Shown piece after piece: positions 1 through 11,890 of a stretch of DNA of 64,000 nucleotides; position 1 is the first letter of the stretch, and every line of letters starts with the position of its first letter. The position numbers and the translations under genes are program-made. Source of the stretch: Cardinalis cardinalis (lineage: Eukaryota > Chordata > Aves > Passeriformes > Cardinalidae); assembly GCA_014549065.1 (NCBI GenBank), contig JACDOX010000057.1:3069991-3133990 (forward strand), given 5' to 3'. The notes beneath the pieces were generated by a model that saw only the letters and a program-made list of their open reading frames with translations, had not been told where the DNA came from and searched no databases.

Positions 1-2980
1 GTCATCCCTGGCTGTAGCCAACTGGCTTTTGTACTGCCTTGTTGGTCTGCAGTGTCAAGGGCAGCTGTAAATCCTTGGCAATCTGCAACCCCCTGCAGTT
101 CCTGAGCTTACTTAGGATTGTTCTTGGGTTTTTGTGTGGAGAACTGAATTTTGGAATTGGCAATTTATGTATTGTCCAGGTAGAGGAGAGTACAAGTCTT
201 ACCTGGTCTTTACTTTTGTGTCACATTCACAAAGGTTGACATTTTACAGCATTAAATAAAACAAGATTAATATCAGAGTACTCTGCTGAAGAGGCTTTAC
301 AGCAATACTGTTTGAACATGGGCTCACTTGAAGGTCATCCATTCTGTGTCAGCTGATACAGTAAAATGAAGTGTTTTGTAATGTAATACACTCCAGTTTT
401 TAATTTGGGCCCAAAAGATATTTCATTTAAGATTCTTGACATAGTTTTGTGTTTGTGTGAGTGGTTAAAATGAATAATCTTGCCCTTATTCTAGAAGTGA
501 CATTTACGTACTTAATCCTCTTTGGTCAACTAAACATCAGTCTCTTACCTCCCCAGTTGATGCATTAGGATGAAAGTATTGCTTTCATTTTTAAAGTAAA
601 TTCTTAATTTGTTTCTATTGAAAAACTACTGGTTTAAAAACCAAAACAGCTCAAACTTTGGGATTTGGAGTCTGTAAAATGCTTTTTGAACCAATACAGA
701 AGACNTCATAGGAGTAATTTTTTTTCTGTTTGTGCCAACTTTTTGCACACTTCAAAGGTGAAAATAACTTTCCCAAGATCTTGCTTTCACTTTGATATTT
801 TTTTTTCCTCCTTGCTGACTCTCATGCTGTGGTGGGTTCCAGGTGCCCAGAGGGCTGTGTGTTCACTCTCCCATCAGCAGGGTTGGGGAAGACACGGAAA
901 AGCTGCTGAGTCGAGAGAAAGTAACTGGGCAAACCAGACTTGACTTAATTTATTGACAATAATAGAGTAGGATAGTAAAAGAATAAAACGAAACCCACCT
1001 TCGTCCCTTCTTATGAGGTGTAATTTCACTCCTGACCATTTTAGCCCTTCCTCATGAGGAGGCTGGGGAATGGGCATTGCAGTTAAATCATAAGATTTTG
1101 TCTCTGTTGCTACTTCTTCCTTATGCTGTTCCCCTGCTCCAGTGTGGGGTCCCTCCCCTGCAGTGGGATATGGTTCTTCCCAAACTTCTTGGAATGTGAG
1201 CCCTTGCCATGGGTGTCAGTTCTTCCTGAAGTGCTCCAGCATGGGTCCTTTCCATGGGGTGCTGTCCTTCAGGCAGGGTCACAGCTCCTGCCAGAAAACT
1301 GCTCCAGCAGCAGCTTTCCATGAGCTCCAGCCTCCTCATGCCCTCCCTACCTGCTCTGGCATGGCTTCTCCAGGGCTGCAGTGTCAGTGTGTTACACCAT
1401 GGTCCTTCATGGGCTGCAGTGGGACAGCCTTCCTTACCATGGTCTTCTCCATGGGCCTGGAGCATATCCTTCCCTCCCTCTTGGCTGACCTTGGTATCTG
1501 CAGTGTTTTCTCTTGCATTTTCCTCACTCCTCTCTGGCACAGCTGCTGCATGCTGATTTTTAACCTTTTTAAACAGTGCTCCAGCCAGCACTGCTGGTAT
1601 CTGTAGCTTTGGGCAGTGGTGGGGCAGCAGCTGTGCAGCAATGGGGGCAGCAATGGGGGCAGCTTCTCTTTACTCCTCACAGGGACCACCCTGGCTGCTC
1701 CCTGCTGCCAAAATCATGCTCTGTAACCTAATGTTTATGCACATGGTTTATTAAATGTGGTATTGAGTCCAGCCAAACCTCACTCTCTCCCAGGGTACTC
1801 TGGGAAGTAAAATGCAGGCACTTTCCTGCTAATTTATATTAGCAGCATTGTGGAGTACAGTAGTTTGTATTAAAATGTCCTTTCAGTTTATAAGTTTGTA
1901 GTACAGATATTTTTGAATAGAAATTAATTTAAATAATACGACTGTTAATTAGCACTATCAAATTATTAAGTTACAGTACTTCAGCAATCAGCATAATTTA
2001 TGCTCTTTGTATATATTTAATTTGCAAAATCTCTCCAGAATAAACAAATATAATGTATTGCCATCTGTTACTCCAGAAGGTGTTGTGTGAGCTTTCTTTA
2101 GATAGTAATTCAAGTTATCTTTATAAAAGAAGTTTGGTTTGCATTTGATTAAGAACATTTTTTCCTTTCTTGCTTATAATAGAGTTTAAGGGCTTCTGTG
2201 GAGCTTACCAGTTAGGTGTGCAATTCCTGTTGAGTCTATAGATGGTTGGATGTCCAGCTGGTCAAAATTATATTAGTGTTAACTTCTATTTTCTCCTATA
2301 GTATGGCATGAAAGGAAGGCAAAACCTGAAATTTTATTTGAAGTTTCCTTGAATTTAATTTTGTGGATACACTATAAATGCTATCTTCTTGCCACTGGCA
2401 TTGATTTTCCATATTTCTGTACTCTAATTTAGTCTTTTTAAAGACTGAATTTTCCAGTTAAATGAGTTTATAAGCCTAGCCAAAGCTATTCAAGCTGTGC
2501 CAACCAAAATTCACCTGAGGAAGAAGCACTTGGTATATGAGGAATTTGAATTGCCAATATGTTACAAGAATACCTTCTGATTTTTATGCGCAAAGAAATG
2601 TTTAGTTAGCCCACAAGTTCTAGTTTTGGAAACTAGGTATTCTGTACTTTATGGCTGTTTTTCCCTGAGCAGCCAGCACTGCAAGCCCNAAGGGTTAAGC
2701 TGGAGTGGGTTCCATTGGGTTGTGTGGTTGTGAGCAGCAGCGTGTGTGGGAAGGACAGAAGTAGCATTAACTGATACAGCTCGGTGAAGGTGATTTGTGA
2801 GAGCTTGTTCAAAGACAACTTTAAATTATAGAATAACANGTAATTTTCTTCATGTCAAAAGCAGCACATGGTAGGACATAACCCTTGAAGGCTGTCATGA
2901 CCATGAATTCAGTTAATACATCTGTTTTTGTGTTTATTTCCCATATCCATTAACATGTTTTGTTCCTTTGCAATTTACAG
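1..2980 (+). other. AGFG1 intron (3' portion)
   Basis: No coding exon was recognised before the acceptor at 2979-2980. The stretch contains the LTR-like element at about 826-1733; otherwise it is AT-rich intronic sequence. The open frames here are short and lack splice or family support. Confidence 0.7.
826..1733. mobile_element. ERVL-type avian LTR, solitary and diverged
   Basis: The block is full of spaced 'ctgctccag.atggg' style repeats, a hallmark of a common bird ERVL LTR family, with the characteristic segments ttgacttaatttattg near 940-956 and tgaccttggtatctgcag near 1484-1502. The right end (around 1700-1733) aligns by eye with the end of the fragment at 41.6-41.9 kb. Open frames inside it are by-products of the repeat and no retroviral gene remains. 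Ends are approximate and no target-site duplication was confirmed. Confidence 0.7.
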
Positions 2981-5900
2981 CGCAGAACTCTGCCAATGCA
3001 GGTTTTGCAAACTTTGATGCATTTGGACAGTCTAGTGGCTCGAGTAATTTTGGAGGTTTCCCCACAGCAAGTCAGTCTCCTTTTCAGCCCCAAAATACAG
3101 GTAGAAGTCCTAGCACTTTTGATTAATCCTTAATTGAAATAATCCTTACCTTTATGTTGAAAGGTACCGAAGTTGAGTTTTTCTTGCATCTGCCTGCTTT
3201 AATGTGATCAAGCCATCTGAAGCTCTGGGGAAACTCAAAATGAATTCCTTGTGTTTGGTGTTGATTTTTTTTTCCCCTAATGCTACTCAGAAGTCTGATT
3301 TATGGCACTGTGTTTGTTAGCTCTACACCTGAAATAACTATGAAAAGAATAAACTCTACTGCTTTTAATAAGTATTGAATTGACTCTGTCTTCCAAGAGA
3401 AGCACTTCAGTAGATCCAAAAGGATGTCACAGTACCAAACAAGTGTGTGTCTATGCATATGTATAGCATATGCACACACTTCANTATGTTTGACTTCATG
3501 TGTAGAGCNTATTGCTAAGATTTATTTTGCTTTCCTTTAATTTGATCATGCTTTAGAACTTCTGCTTGAGTTTACACTTGCTGTTTGTCTAGATCTTTGG
3601 CTGACTGACTTTCTTTNCCTTTTTTTTTTTTCTTTTGAGTGTGGTGTTGTTTTAAACTTTTTTTTCAAATTTTCTTTCTCCCTTCTTATGTTAACTTTAA
3701 CCCACACACAATTTCTGGCTGTCCAGCGTTCAGAACGCTTTCATCTAGCTGCAGTTTTGGTGAATTTACTTCAGCTTTTCCTCTCCAGGCTGTACACAGT
3801 AAGTTCCACGCAGTGGAAAACTCAGCTTGCTTCATTTTATGCCATTGTAGTATAGCACTTCCATTCCTACTGTTGCATATGTTTCAACTTGTTGCTTATG
3901 CTTTTAGAAAGTTGTGTTTCTGTTTTGGAAAGTTCTGTAGTACGAGTGGAATCATCAACCAACTGTTATAAAATGTGATGAACTTAATGGAACAACTCAT
4001 TTAAATTTAAGTATGTGACCTGCCTAGATTAAATTGTCTGGACAATGAAGAGATGGAAGCTTGTGGTGTTATACTTGATCTAAAGTTCAGTTGTATGGAC
4101 TCATATCAAATTTATAAAATTGATTTATGTATCTCTGACTTCAGTGGAGATTTGTTATAAAAGAGCTGTGTTGTGTCTTCCCCCTAACATCTTTCCTGAT
4201 TGGGTGCAGTCTAAAACTCTTGAGAACAGAGAACAAAACTCTTTAAACCTGGGCATGAAATCATAGAAACTTTTGAACTTCAGGCACTTTTTTTTTTGCT
4301 TAGGATTATAGCCGACATCTGAAATGACTAAACATTGAACCACTAAGCAAATGTAAATAGTAGTTATTTGTTAGCCACATATGGTAGGGAAATGAAGCTT
4401 CTGTATTTTGAGTATTAAAGATTAATACAAATAAATCTTTTTCCAGGAAGCTTTTATTATTGAAAATACTTTTAACAGCTAAAAATAGCATATAGTTTTC
4501 AGGATCAAATTATGACTGTGATTTAAAGTGTTGAAATTTGGGCTGTTTATTCCTCATATGCAGTCAAAACACTATATTATGATTTTTTTCTGATGGCCCA
4601 CTGAACTTTGAAGGAAATGGGAAAGAGCCTTAAATGGGTAGGATGGGGCAGGCAAACATATTGCCTCACATAACCACAAAGGGAGGGTTATTGTGCCATC
4701 AGTTACAGTTGGAGAGACTTTCTAACTTTGGAGCATTGATCATGTTTAACTTAATTTGTTACAGGTGGAAGTGCTGGATCAGTGAATGCTAATTTTGCTC
4801 ACTTTGATAACTTCCCCAAATCCTCCAGTGCTGATTTTGGATCCTTCAATGCTTCTCAGAGCAACGCCACAGCAACTGCAGCCAGTAAAGCTGCAGTGAA
4901 TAAACTGAATCTTCAGTCAGCTGACAAATATGCAGCTCTTGCTAATTTAGATAATATCTTCAGTGCAGGGCAAGGTATTAAACTTTATTGTTTGCCGTGG
5001 TTATTCTATATGTGTATAGTTACCACAAGGATGGCTGTCCTTGTCAAAGTACTGTAACAGTATTTCAAAATTTCTCTTCTCTAAGAGATCAGCAGAATTT
5101 TGTGTCAGTGTGCCCCCTTAAATGTGCAAGTTCTGAGTTTTAAGACATCATTCCAAAAGGATGTCATTAGAAGACTGGTTTTTGGGAACCTATTTCCTAT
5201 CAAGATGAGCAATTCAAAATTAAAATATCTAAATAATCATTACTTCAATAATGAAAACATAAAAAATACAAACACATATTTTATATTTGTACTACAACCT
5301 ATAGTGGATGCTCTGGAATGGAGAGCTGCCGTTGTTGCAAAGAGCTACCAGAGCAGCTTTCTTACATCTCTGCCACACAAACAGTTGGCTTTAATTTTTC
5401 GTAAAAAAGTAGCAGTGATATTTGGATTTAGTTGATGGTAAATCGAGGAGAAAAAGCTACTTATTCTGTTACTTAAATGTAGTTCTTCTTGAATGCTGTG
5501 TTAAAACTTATGTTCATTTGTACTCCAGTGAGGTTTGTTCTGAAATGGATTATTTGAGGTTAGGTGTTCTGTTTGTTTTCATTGAAGATGAATGGATTAT
5601 TTTTCTAGGAAAACAAAAGCTCTTTGGGGCTACAGAGTACCTGTAGAGGCAGGACATCTGCTAACAGCTAATGGCTTGTTAAATGTTTTTTCCTCTATGC
5701 CCTAGTGCGTATTTAATTTTTAAGTCTGCAATCATCTGTGAACTTTCATTTAGTTCTCAATGTCAGCAGGACAGAAAGTGAAACCATCTGCAATATGCTT
5801 CATCTGCTTGCTTTCTTGCTAGGTGGGAGTGAGCAGGGAAGTGGCTTCAGCACAGCAGTGTCCTCAGCAGGCCCTGCCCTGTCAGCCCCCAACCAGTCAA

Positions 5901-8900
5901 GTGCATCTTCGGACAAGTACGCGGCGCTGGCGGAGCTGGACAGCGTCTTCAGCTCCACGGCCACCTCCAGCAACGCCTACACCGCCACCAGTAACGTCAG
6001 CAGGTACGCTGCTGGGGCTGCTCACTGCCCACCCTGCCTGCAGCAGCACTCAGCAGCTGGAAGGCGTTTCTCAAATCTGTTCTTATCTAAATGGGGAAGC
6101 ATTGAATGAGTTTAAGGTAGTGCTGAAACTGCACCTCTTGTTTTCAACAATGGCAGGACTGAGGGATGGCTGACTCTAGGAATACTGTCAGCTGAATGTT
6201 CTCTGCACCTTTCTAGTCATGACGTGCTAAACCTGTTAGATGGAAGCACTTTGCTCTGCAGAGCACTTGCATGCATACTCAAAATCAGAGGATCATCCCT
6301 GAAAAAAGAATTCAGATATTTTTAATGTAAATAGTGCCACCCATTTCTTTTCTGGATTACTGAAGTAAAAAATGCCAAATGCCTGTTAGGGGCTTGGCAT
6401 TGCAAGTGCCCCTTAGGCTTTTGCTTTGCAGCCTTTATGCTGTTGGCCTTAGCTCTACATTCCTTCTGCTATTGGTGAGATGACTTTCCACTGCTCAGCA
6501 CTAGTGACAGTGTCTGACCCTGGCATCAGGTACATTGCAGTCTGTAAATTGCACATAAATGTTCATCCCGNTTCTTTTACATGCCAGCAGTAACTGTAAA
6601 TTGTATTTAATTATTAAACAAGCAATTCTGCATTCACTGAATGAATTGTATAAATTATTTCCAGCAATGCTTTTGGAACAGTACCTGTAGCTGCTACAGC
6701 ACAGACACAGCCTGCATCTTCAAGCGTGCCTGCTCCATTTGGAGGTATGGAAGTGTTACTAACACCTTTTGGGGACCATAAGCAAGCAATCTACTAATTT
6801 TTATTTGATAATGCTCTGCTTTGATACNACTACTACTGCTAATAAAGGTACTATTACAAAAAAGTACTTCTGTCAAAATGACTATATTTTTAATGTATCT
6901 TATATATTCCTGATTTTGGCCTAATTTTAGGTATTTATGTGTCTTTGTATAAAGGCTGTATAGACTTCATGTTAGTGGGATTTGCTATTAGAGAAATGAT
7001 TACTTAGTAAAATGTCTTTAATCTTTCAGCAACACCTTCCACAAATCCATTTGTAGCTGCCCCTGTTGCCCCAGTGGCACCTTCAACAAATCCATTCCAG
7101 ACCAATAGCCGAGGAGCAACAGGTTAGGAAATAATACACTGAGTGTTTGAGAAACTTTCTTTAAAGAATTGCATTCTTTTTTCCTGTATCTGTGTAATAT
7201 GTTTCTTAAAGATTTTCTGTATTATCTGTCCCTAGTCTGTTTGACATGTTGTATGTTTGNTCAGTGTTGAGGTGCAATTCTAGGATTTCAAATGGTGGCG
7301 ATGAAAAATGTTGAAATGATCTGTTTGAGNTCTACTTGTTTGTAGTGTATGTATCATCAGCTGACTTCTTTCCAAGACTATAACCTTGGCTTTAGAGCAT
7401 GCTTTNTAGAAGTAGAAGGTAGCCCTGAAATCAGGGATCTTGAAAGCCCTTCTTTTTAATTTCTTTCTTTATTTCAAAGTGTTGAAAGCTCTCAAAACCA
7501 AAGAGCTGGAGCCAGAACTATCCCAAGGCTCTTGGGATGCTAGCTCCTCACCAGTCCACTTAACTAGTACATTAGTGTCTCTTTTTTAAAGCATATGTTT
7601 AATCTTTAGACTTTTTTTTTGGGGGGGGGGGGGATGATTCTGTAGAATCATAATTCTATGGGCAAAACTTAATCACTTTTTAAGAAAGCAAACTTCTACT
7701 TCATTAAAACTATGAACTTGGATTAGATGGCTGCTAGGTTATGCTGATTTTCCTCTCAAGAGCAACTGCTAAATTTTGGCACTTTTATCTGTAAGCTGGA
7801 CTTCANCAGAAGTTTGCTAATGTGTGCGTTTTGACATTTGAGATGTGGTTTGCTCAATCATTTAGGTAGGCTGAGTTAAAAACTGATTTGATAAATTTTT
7901 GTCCTCTGCTGAAATTATTTCTGTTTTCAGTCCCTTTGGAGATATTATGCAGCTAAATTTGTTAGCTATTGTTAGATATTTAATGCCCAAAATACCCTTT
8001 TTCTTTATTTTAATCCCATTCCTAAATGGGCTAGTTTGGATCATCGTTAAGAATTTGTAGCCTCTTTAGATAAATTTCTTTGAGTATGGCACTTCTATCC
8101 TTTCACCTTCTATGCAGCTGTCCCTGGCTTGCTGAGGTTCCAAGCCTCTGGCAGCATCCTGATGTTCCACACTGAGTGACAGAGATAATGTCTATAAGTA
8201 AAGATAATGTTCAGCCCCTTTCAGTGTAAGGCGTAAACTTATGGCTTGTCCTTTTATGTGTTCTTTCTGCATGAACTTTGCTATTTACTACATCTATTTT
8301 GTAGAGCCTATTTTTGATGCTTTTCTAATACTAATCTATTGCCGGTCATGCTATTGATGAACTGTTTGGTACATATATGTGTATCTATTTCATATATGTA
8401 AAACTAAGAAATGACTGTTCAAGAGTGTATAAATGATTTGACATTGTCTGGTCTCTTTGTGGCTTCCATAAGGCCTCTCGGGAGCAATGCACTCTCACAT
8501 ATTTCCTCAGGCTCATTTTGGTAGGTGGCCACATTTGGTATCAAGTTTCTTGTGGCTAATTGTTCTTGCTTGTAAAAGCTTATTGACAGCTATCTGGTTC
8601 TCTGCACAAACAATTGTGGAAGACTTCTTAAAAATTGAGGGGTGTGGATATTTGGCAACTGGGCAGAGGGAGAGAAGAGCATACGTAGACATCCTGTCAA
8701 GCAACCAAAACAAAACCATTATTAGTATCATCCATGCTCACCATATAGTGCTTATGAATGACTGTTGAAGTTCTGCCAACAGTAGTTTGATGCCTTTTGG
8801 GATAGCCCAAGTCCCCTGCTGATTTTGTTGTGCTTCTTTTTGCTGTTTTAGCCAAGTTTGCTGTGGAGTAGCTGCTCTGCTCACTTTAACTTGAGAACAG

Positions 8901-11192
8901 TGTTAGTACATTAGTTTTGCGTGCACTTGTCTACACTTTGTCTTGTATAATGTCTTGCCCTTGAACACTTTGGGGGTAAATACTTCAACTGATAATTAAG
9001 CTATGTTCATTAAATTTATTTTATTAGCTTTATTAAAGAGTTGAGCTTGCATAAAATGTATCTTCTAACATTTCAAAAGAGAAGTCCTGTTTAACTAGNG
9101 TAGAATACCTGGTGTGTCTGTATTTGTACCAAAAATCTTCCTATGCACTTCTCTTTTCATAATAACTCCCAAAAGACTGAATAATGGTTTTGTTACTATA
9201 CTTTTGCACCTCATGTGCTCCTGTTTATTTGCTGAAGGCATGGGGAAATGCTTATGAGCTGTGTGTTCTTTACTTGAAATATTCAGCAGAGAATCAGATG
9301 AAAAGTTTTGGGCTCTTTTTGTTTTAAGTTCTGCCTCAACAGTAAGAGGGTTTGCAACAGAAACTTTGTGTGCAAATANTGTGCATGGTGAGAATCTCCT
9401 TAAAGACATTAAAGATGGGATGATAAAAGGGGATGCATGTATCCCTTTTTTTTTTTTTAATTTATAGCCTCCTGTAGTGCAGCTTGAAGTAGGAAAATCC
9501 TTTCATGCTTTTCTCAGGAGAAAAACAGAGGGGCTTAGGCTACCTGAACCTGCTTGCTTCTTATGTGTACACTTCTACCAGAAAAACTGTGGGGGAAATA
9601 TATGAAACACTTGGAAGAAAAAATAATTTCCTCTTCAGAAAGTATATCTGAATGTGCTGGATCTACTAAATTTTAAATAACACCATTCATTTTTAGTGTA
9701 AAGGCAAATTATGCACCCAGTTGGCNGTGATTATGCACCCAGTTGGAAGGACACAAATCAGTTCAGTGCCTGTGGAAGTTGAACCAAACTTTTGTCCAGT
9801 CACAGAGGGCATTAGAAGACTTTTAACATGNTCTAATAGTAATTTGTTTCATGAAAAAAAATGATTTCTTACAAATAATTGCATGTTGTATTTTGCCTAC
9901 CAGCAGCAACATTTGGTACTGCATCCATGAGCATGCCAGCAGGATTTGGAACTCCTGCCTCCTACAGTCTTCCTACTAGTTATAGTGGCAACTTCCAGCA
10001 GCCCACGTTCCCAACCCAGGCAGCTTTCCCTCAACAGACTGCTTTTGCTCAGCAGCCAAATGGTAGGTGTGCATNTTTTAGATAACCTTGTCTAAATCAG
10101 AAACATGGAGAAAATGCTCTGTCTATAAGTTGGCAATAACGATGGATATTTATTTCTACATGAGCTTGATGGTAGTATTGATGAAGGGTTCCCACACTGT
10201 TCTGGCTCTGTAGATGAGCCTTCTGACTTGGCTGTGTGCAATTGCCTAGTTACCAAACTGAAATTTTACCAAAATCTCATACGAAAATGGTAAGTATTCC
10301 CAGGCTTAAAGGGGTTTTAGGCAAGAAGGACTGTTTGGGAATGTCTGCAACANGCTATTACGCTTCCTCTAACTTCATAGAACACAGGCAAGAGAAAATT
10401 GGAAAGTATTTTCTCCCTGAATTTATATGATATAACANTGAAAAAAGTGCATATGTAGGAACTGGAGATTGATGAGTTGTGAACAGTTGAAAACAAACAA
10501 AAAGCTCAGCCACAGTGTTTTACACTTACATTCCTGATCATGTTTAAGTAGGATCAGTCCTGCTGATTCTGCAGTTCAACTTACACTTAATTTTGGCTGG
10601 GAGCTGCAGCAAAGAACTCTTTGAACATTATTTCGTAGTATTAATATTCTTTTGCTTTTCTTTCCAAGGAGCAGGTTTTGCTACATTTGGGCAAGCAAAG
10701 CCTGTAGTAACTCCTTTTGGACAAGTTACAGCTGTTGGAGTATCTAGTAACCCTTTTATGGTGAGTTGTTGCTTGTCAATGACTTCTGTATGTCCAATGA
10801 AGAATAGTCTGTAACAGTTAATTTAGAGATACACAAAGATTAGGGGGTTTTCTTGCTTTTAATAATGGAAGGAAGCATGTTACTCTCCTAACTGCAGCTC
10901 AGTATTTGGATTATATGCCATTTGTGAGGATGTTCAGNTCAAAGCAGAGGTACTTTCATACAGGTTCCCAGAGTAGTGTAATTCCAGAGAAGCAGCAAAG
11001 AGCAGACTGCAATATAAAACAGAAGTACTCCCAGCAGGTTTTTTTTTAAATATATTCTGCATTTATTATATACNATATGGAAAAAAAATCTTAAAATACT
11101 TGCCTTAATTTTCTTTGTTCCTTTTCCCCCAGGCTGGTGCACCAACAGGACAATTTCCAACAGGAAGCTCATCAACCAATCCTTTCTTATAG
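2981..11192 (+). CDS. AGFG1: AGFG1, 3' part (ArfGAP with FG repeats 1)
   Basis: Constitutive coding exons are 2981-3100, 4765-4974, 5823-6003, 6665-6744, 7030-7122, 9904-10062, 10669-10760 and 11133-11192 (TAG at 11190-11192). All have AG/GT borders and the phases join without a break, giving 330 residues of the C-terminal half. The zinc-finger ArfGAP exons lie upstream of the window. The translation is the family's low-complexity F/G/S/N-rich tail. Two consecutive exons carry related motifs (DKYAALANLDNIFS and DKYAALAELDSVFS). Four NPF motifs follow, two in exon 7030-7122, one at the end of exon 10669-10760 and one at the C-terminus (SSTNPFL). In the family NPF motifs bind EH domains (EPS15 type), and the FG tail relates to nucleoporin-like and endocytic-adaptor roles, including acrosome formation in mammals. 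The agreement with mammalian AGFG1 is residue by residue from memory, so identity is near certain. Confidence 0.96.
3727..3798 (+). CDS. AGFG1: AGFG1 24-codon alternative (cassette) exon
   Basis: A pyrimidine-rich stretch ending in CAG at 3724-3726 and a GTAAGT donor at 3799 bracket 72 bp. The exon has the same phase at both ends as the junction between exons 2981-3100 and 4765-4974, so it can be included or skipped without changing frame. It encodes a Ser/Phe-rich segment containing SSSCSFGEFTSAFPLQ, which I recognise as the optional insert of the long mammalian AGFG1 isoform. That it is spliced in this bird is inferred from conservation. Confidence 0.85.
7123..9903 (+). other. AGFG1 intron, no other gene seen
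   Basis: A 2.8-kb AT-rich intron between exons 7030-7122 and 9904-10062. It contains a T9-G13 homopolymer junction at about 7612-7633 and nothing else recognisable. Confidence 0.7.
9901..9906 (+). promoter_or_regulatory. AGFG1: NAGNAG tandem splice acceptor of AGFG1
   Basis: The intron ends CAGCAG. Use of the first AG (exon from 9904) gives Ala-Ala-Thr-Phe-Gly; use of the second (exon from 9907) removes one alanine. Both keep the frame. The longer form matches the mammalian protein as I remember it. Confidence 0.6.
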
Positions 11193-11890
11193 CCTTATAG
11201 ACACTTTACCCAAAAGAACTCTTATGTGGTCACATAACATCTCTGCGCCTCTTGCACTGTTGTCTTGTTTCACTGATATTAGCTTTAAACACAAAAGAAA
11301 TCTTTAAGAAGTAAAAATAAAAGCCTGCATTGTGTACCTTTAAAAAGTTTCAAAAAGGAAAAAAAAAAACCACCTGACACAAAAAGCAAGAAAACCAACC
11401 CCCCACCAGGTAATAACGTGCAAAACAGAGGGCTGTGGTAACATCCTTGAACCTGTGAAGTGGCAGGTACAAAGTAGCGGTATCATGTGTATTAAAATTG
11501 GCTAATAAGTTATTGCAGATACCACACTCATTATGCTGCAGTACTGTACATATTTTTCTTAGAAAATAGCTATTTGTGCATATCAGTATTTGTAACTTTA
11601 ACACATTGTTATGTGAAAAATGTTACTGGGGAATAGATCAGCCACTTTAAGGTGCTGTTGTATCTCTTGGAATGAATGAGCTGCATCATTTTAACCATTG
11701 GTATTGGAAGTCACGAAGTTAAATTGAAGGTTTGTTCATTTCTCAAAATGTTTTCCTTTCCTAAGAGCTCTTCTATTTATACATGCCTAAATCTCTAATG
11801 TTAGAGGGATACCTGTCTGCATAATAAAGCTGATCATGTTTTGCTACAGTTTGCAGGTGAAAAAATAAATATTAGAAAAAAAANCCTGTG
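11193..11890 (+). other. AGFG1: AGFG1 3' untranslated region
   Basis: Sequence after the AGFG1 stop codon. It holds AATAAA signals at 11316-11321, 11823-11828 and 11864-11869, so a short (about 150 nt) and a long (about 690 nt) UTR are possible. The end is inferred from the last signal; cleavage sites are not visible. Confidence 0.65.

Noticed and set aside
1121..1689. Overlapping frames of 100-156 codons on both strands
   Set aside because: They lie in the LTR-like repeat block, whose periodic sequence stays open by chance; no retroviral or cellular protein is encoded.
5100..5435. 111-codon frame in the AGFG1 intron
   Set aside because: There is no suitable splice pair in phase with neighbouring exons and the peptide does not resemble AGFG1.
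7612..7633. T9-G13 homopolymer junction as a G-quadruplex or triplex element
   Set aside because: A single G run cannot form the four separated runs of a standard intramolecular quadruplex, and homopolymer length is unreliable in assemblies.
9706..9747. Short direct duplication of ttatgcacccagttgg
   Set aside because: A 16-bp duplication in an intron, interrupted by an N. Simple slippage explains it.
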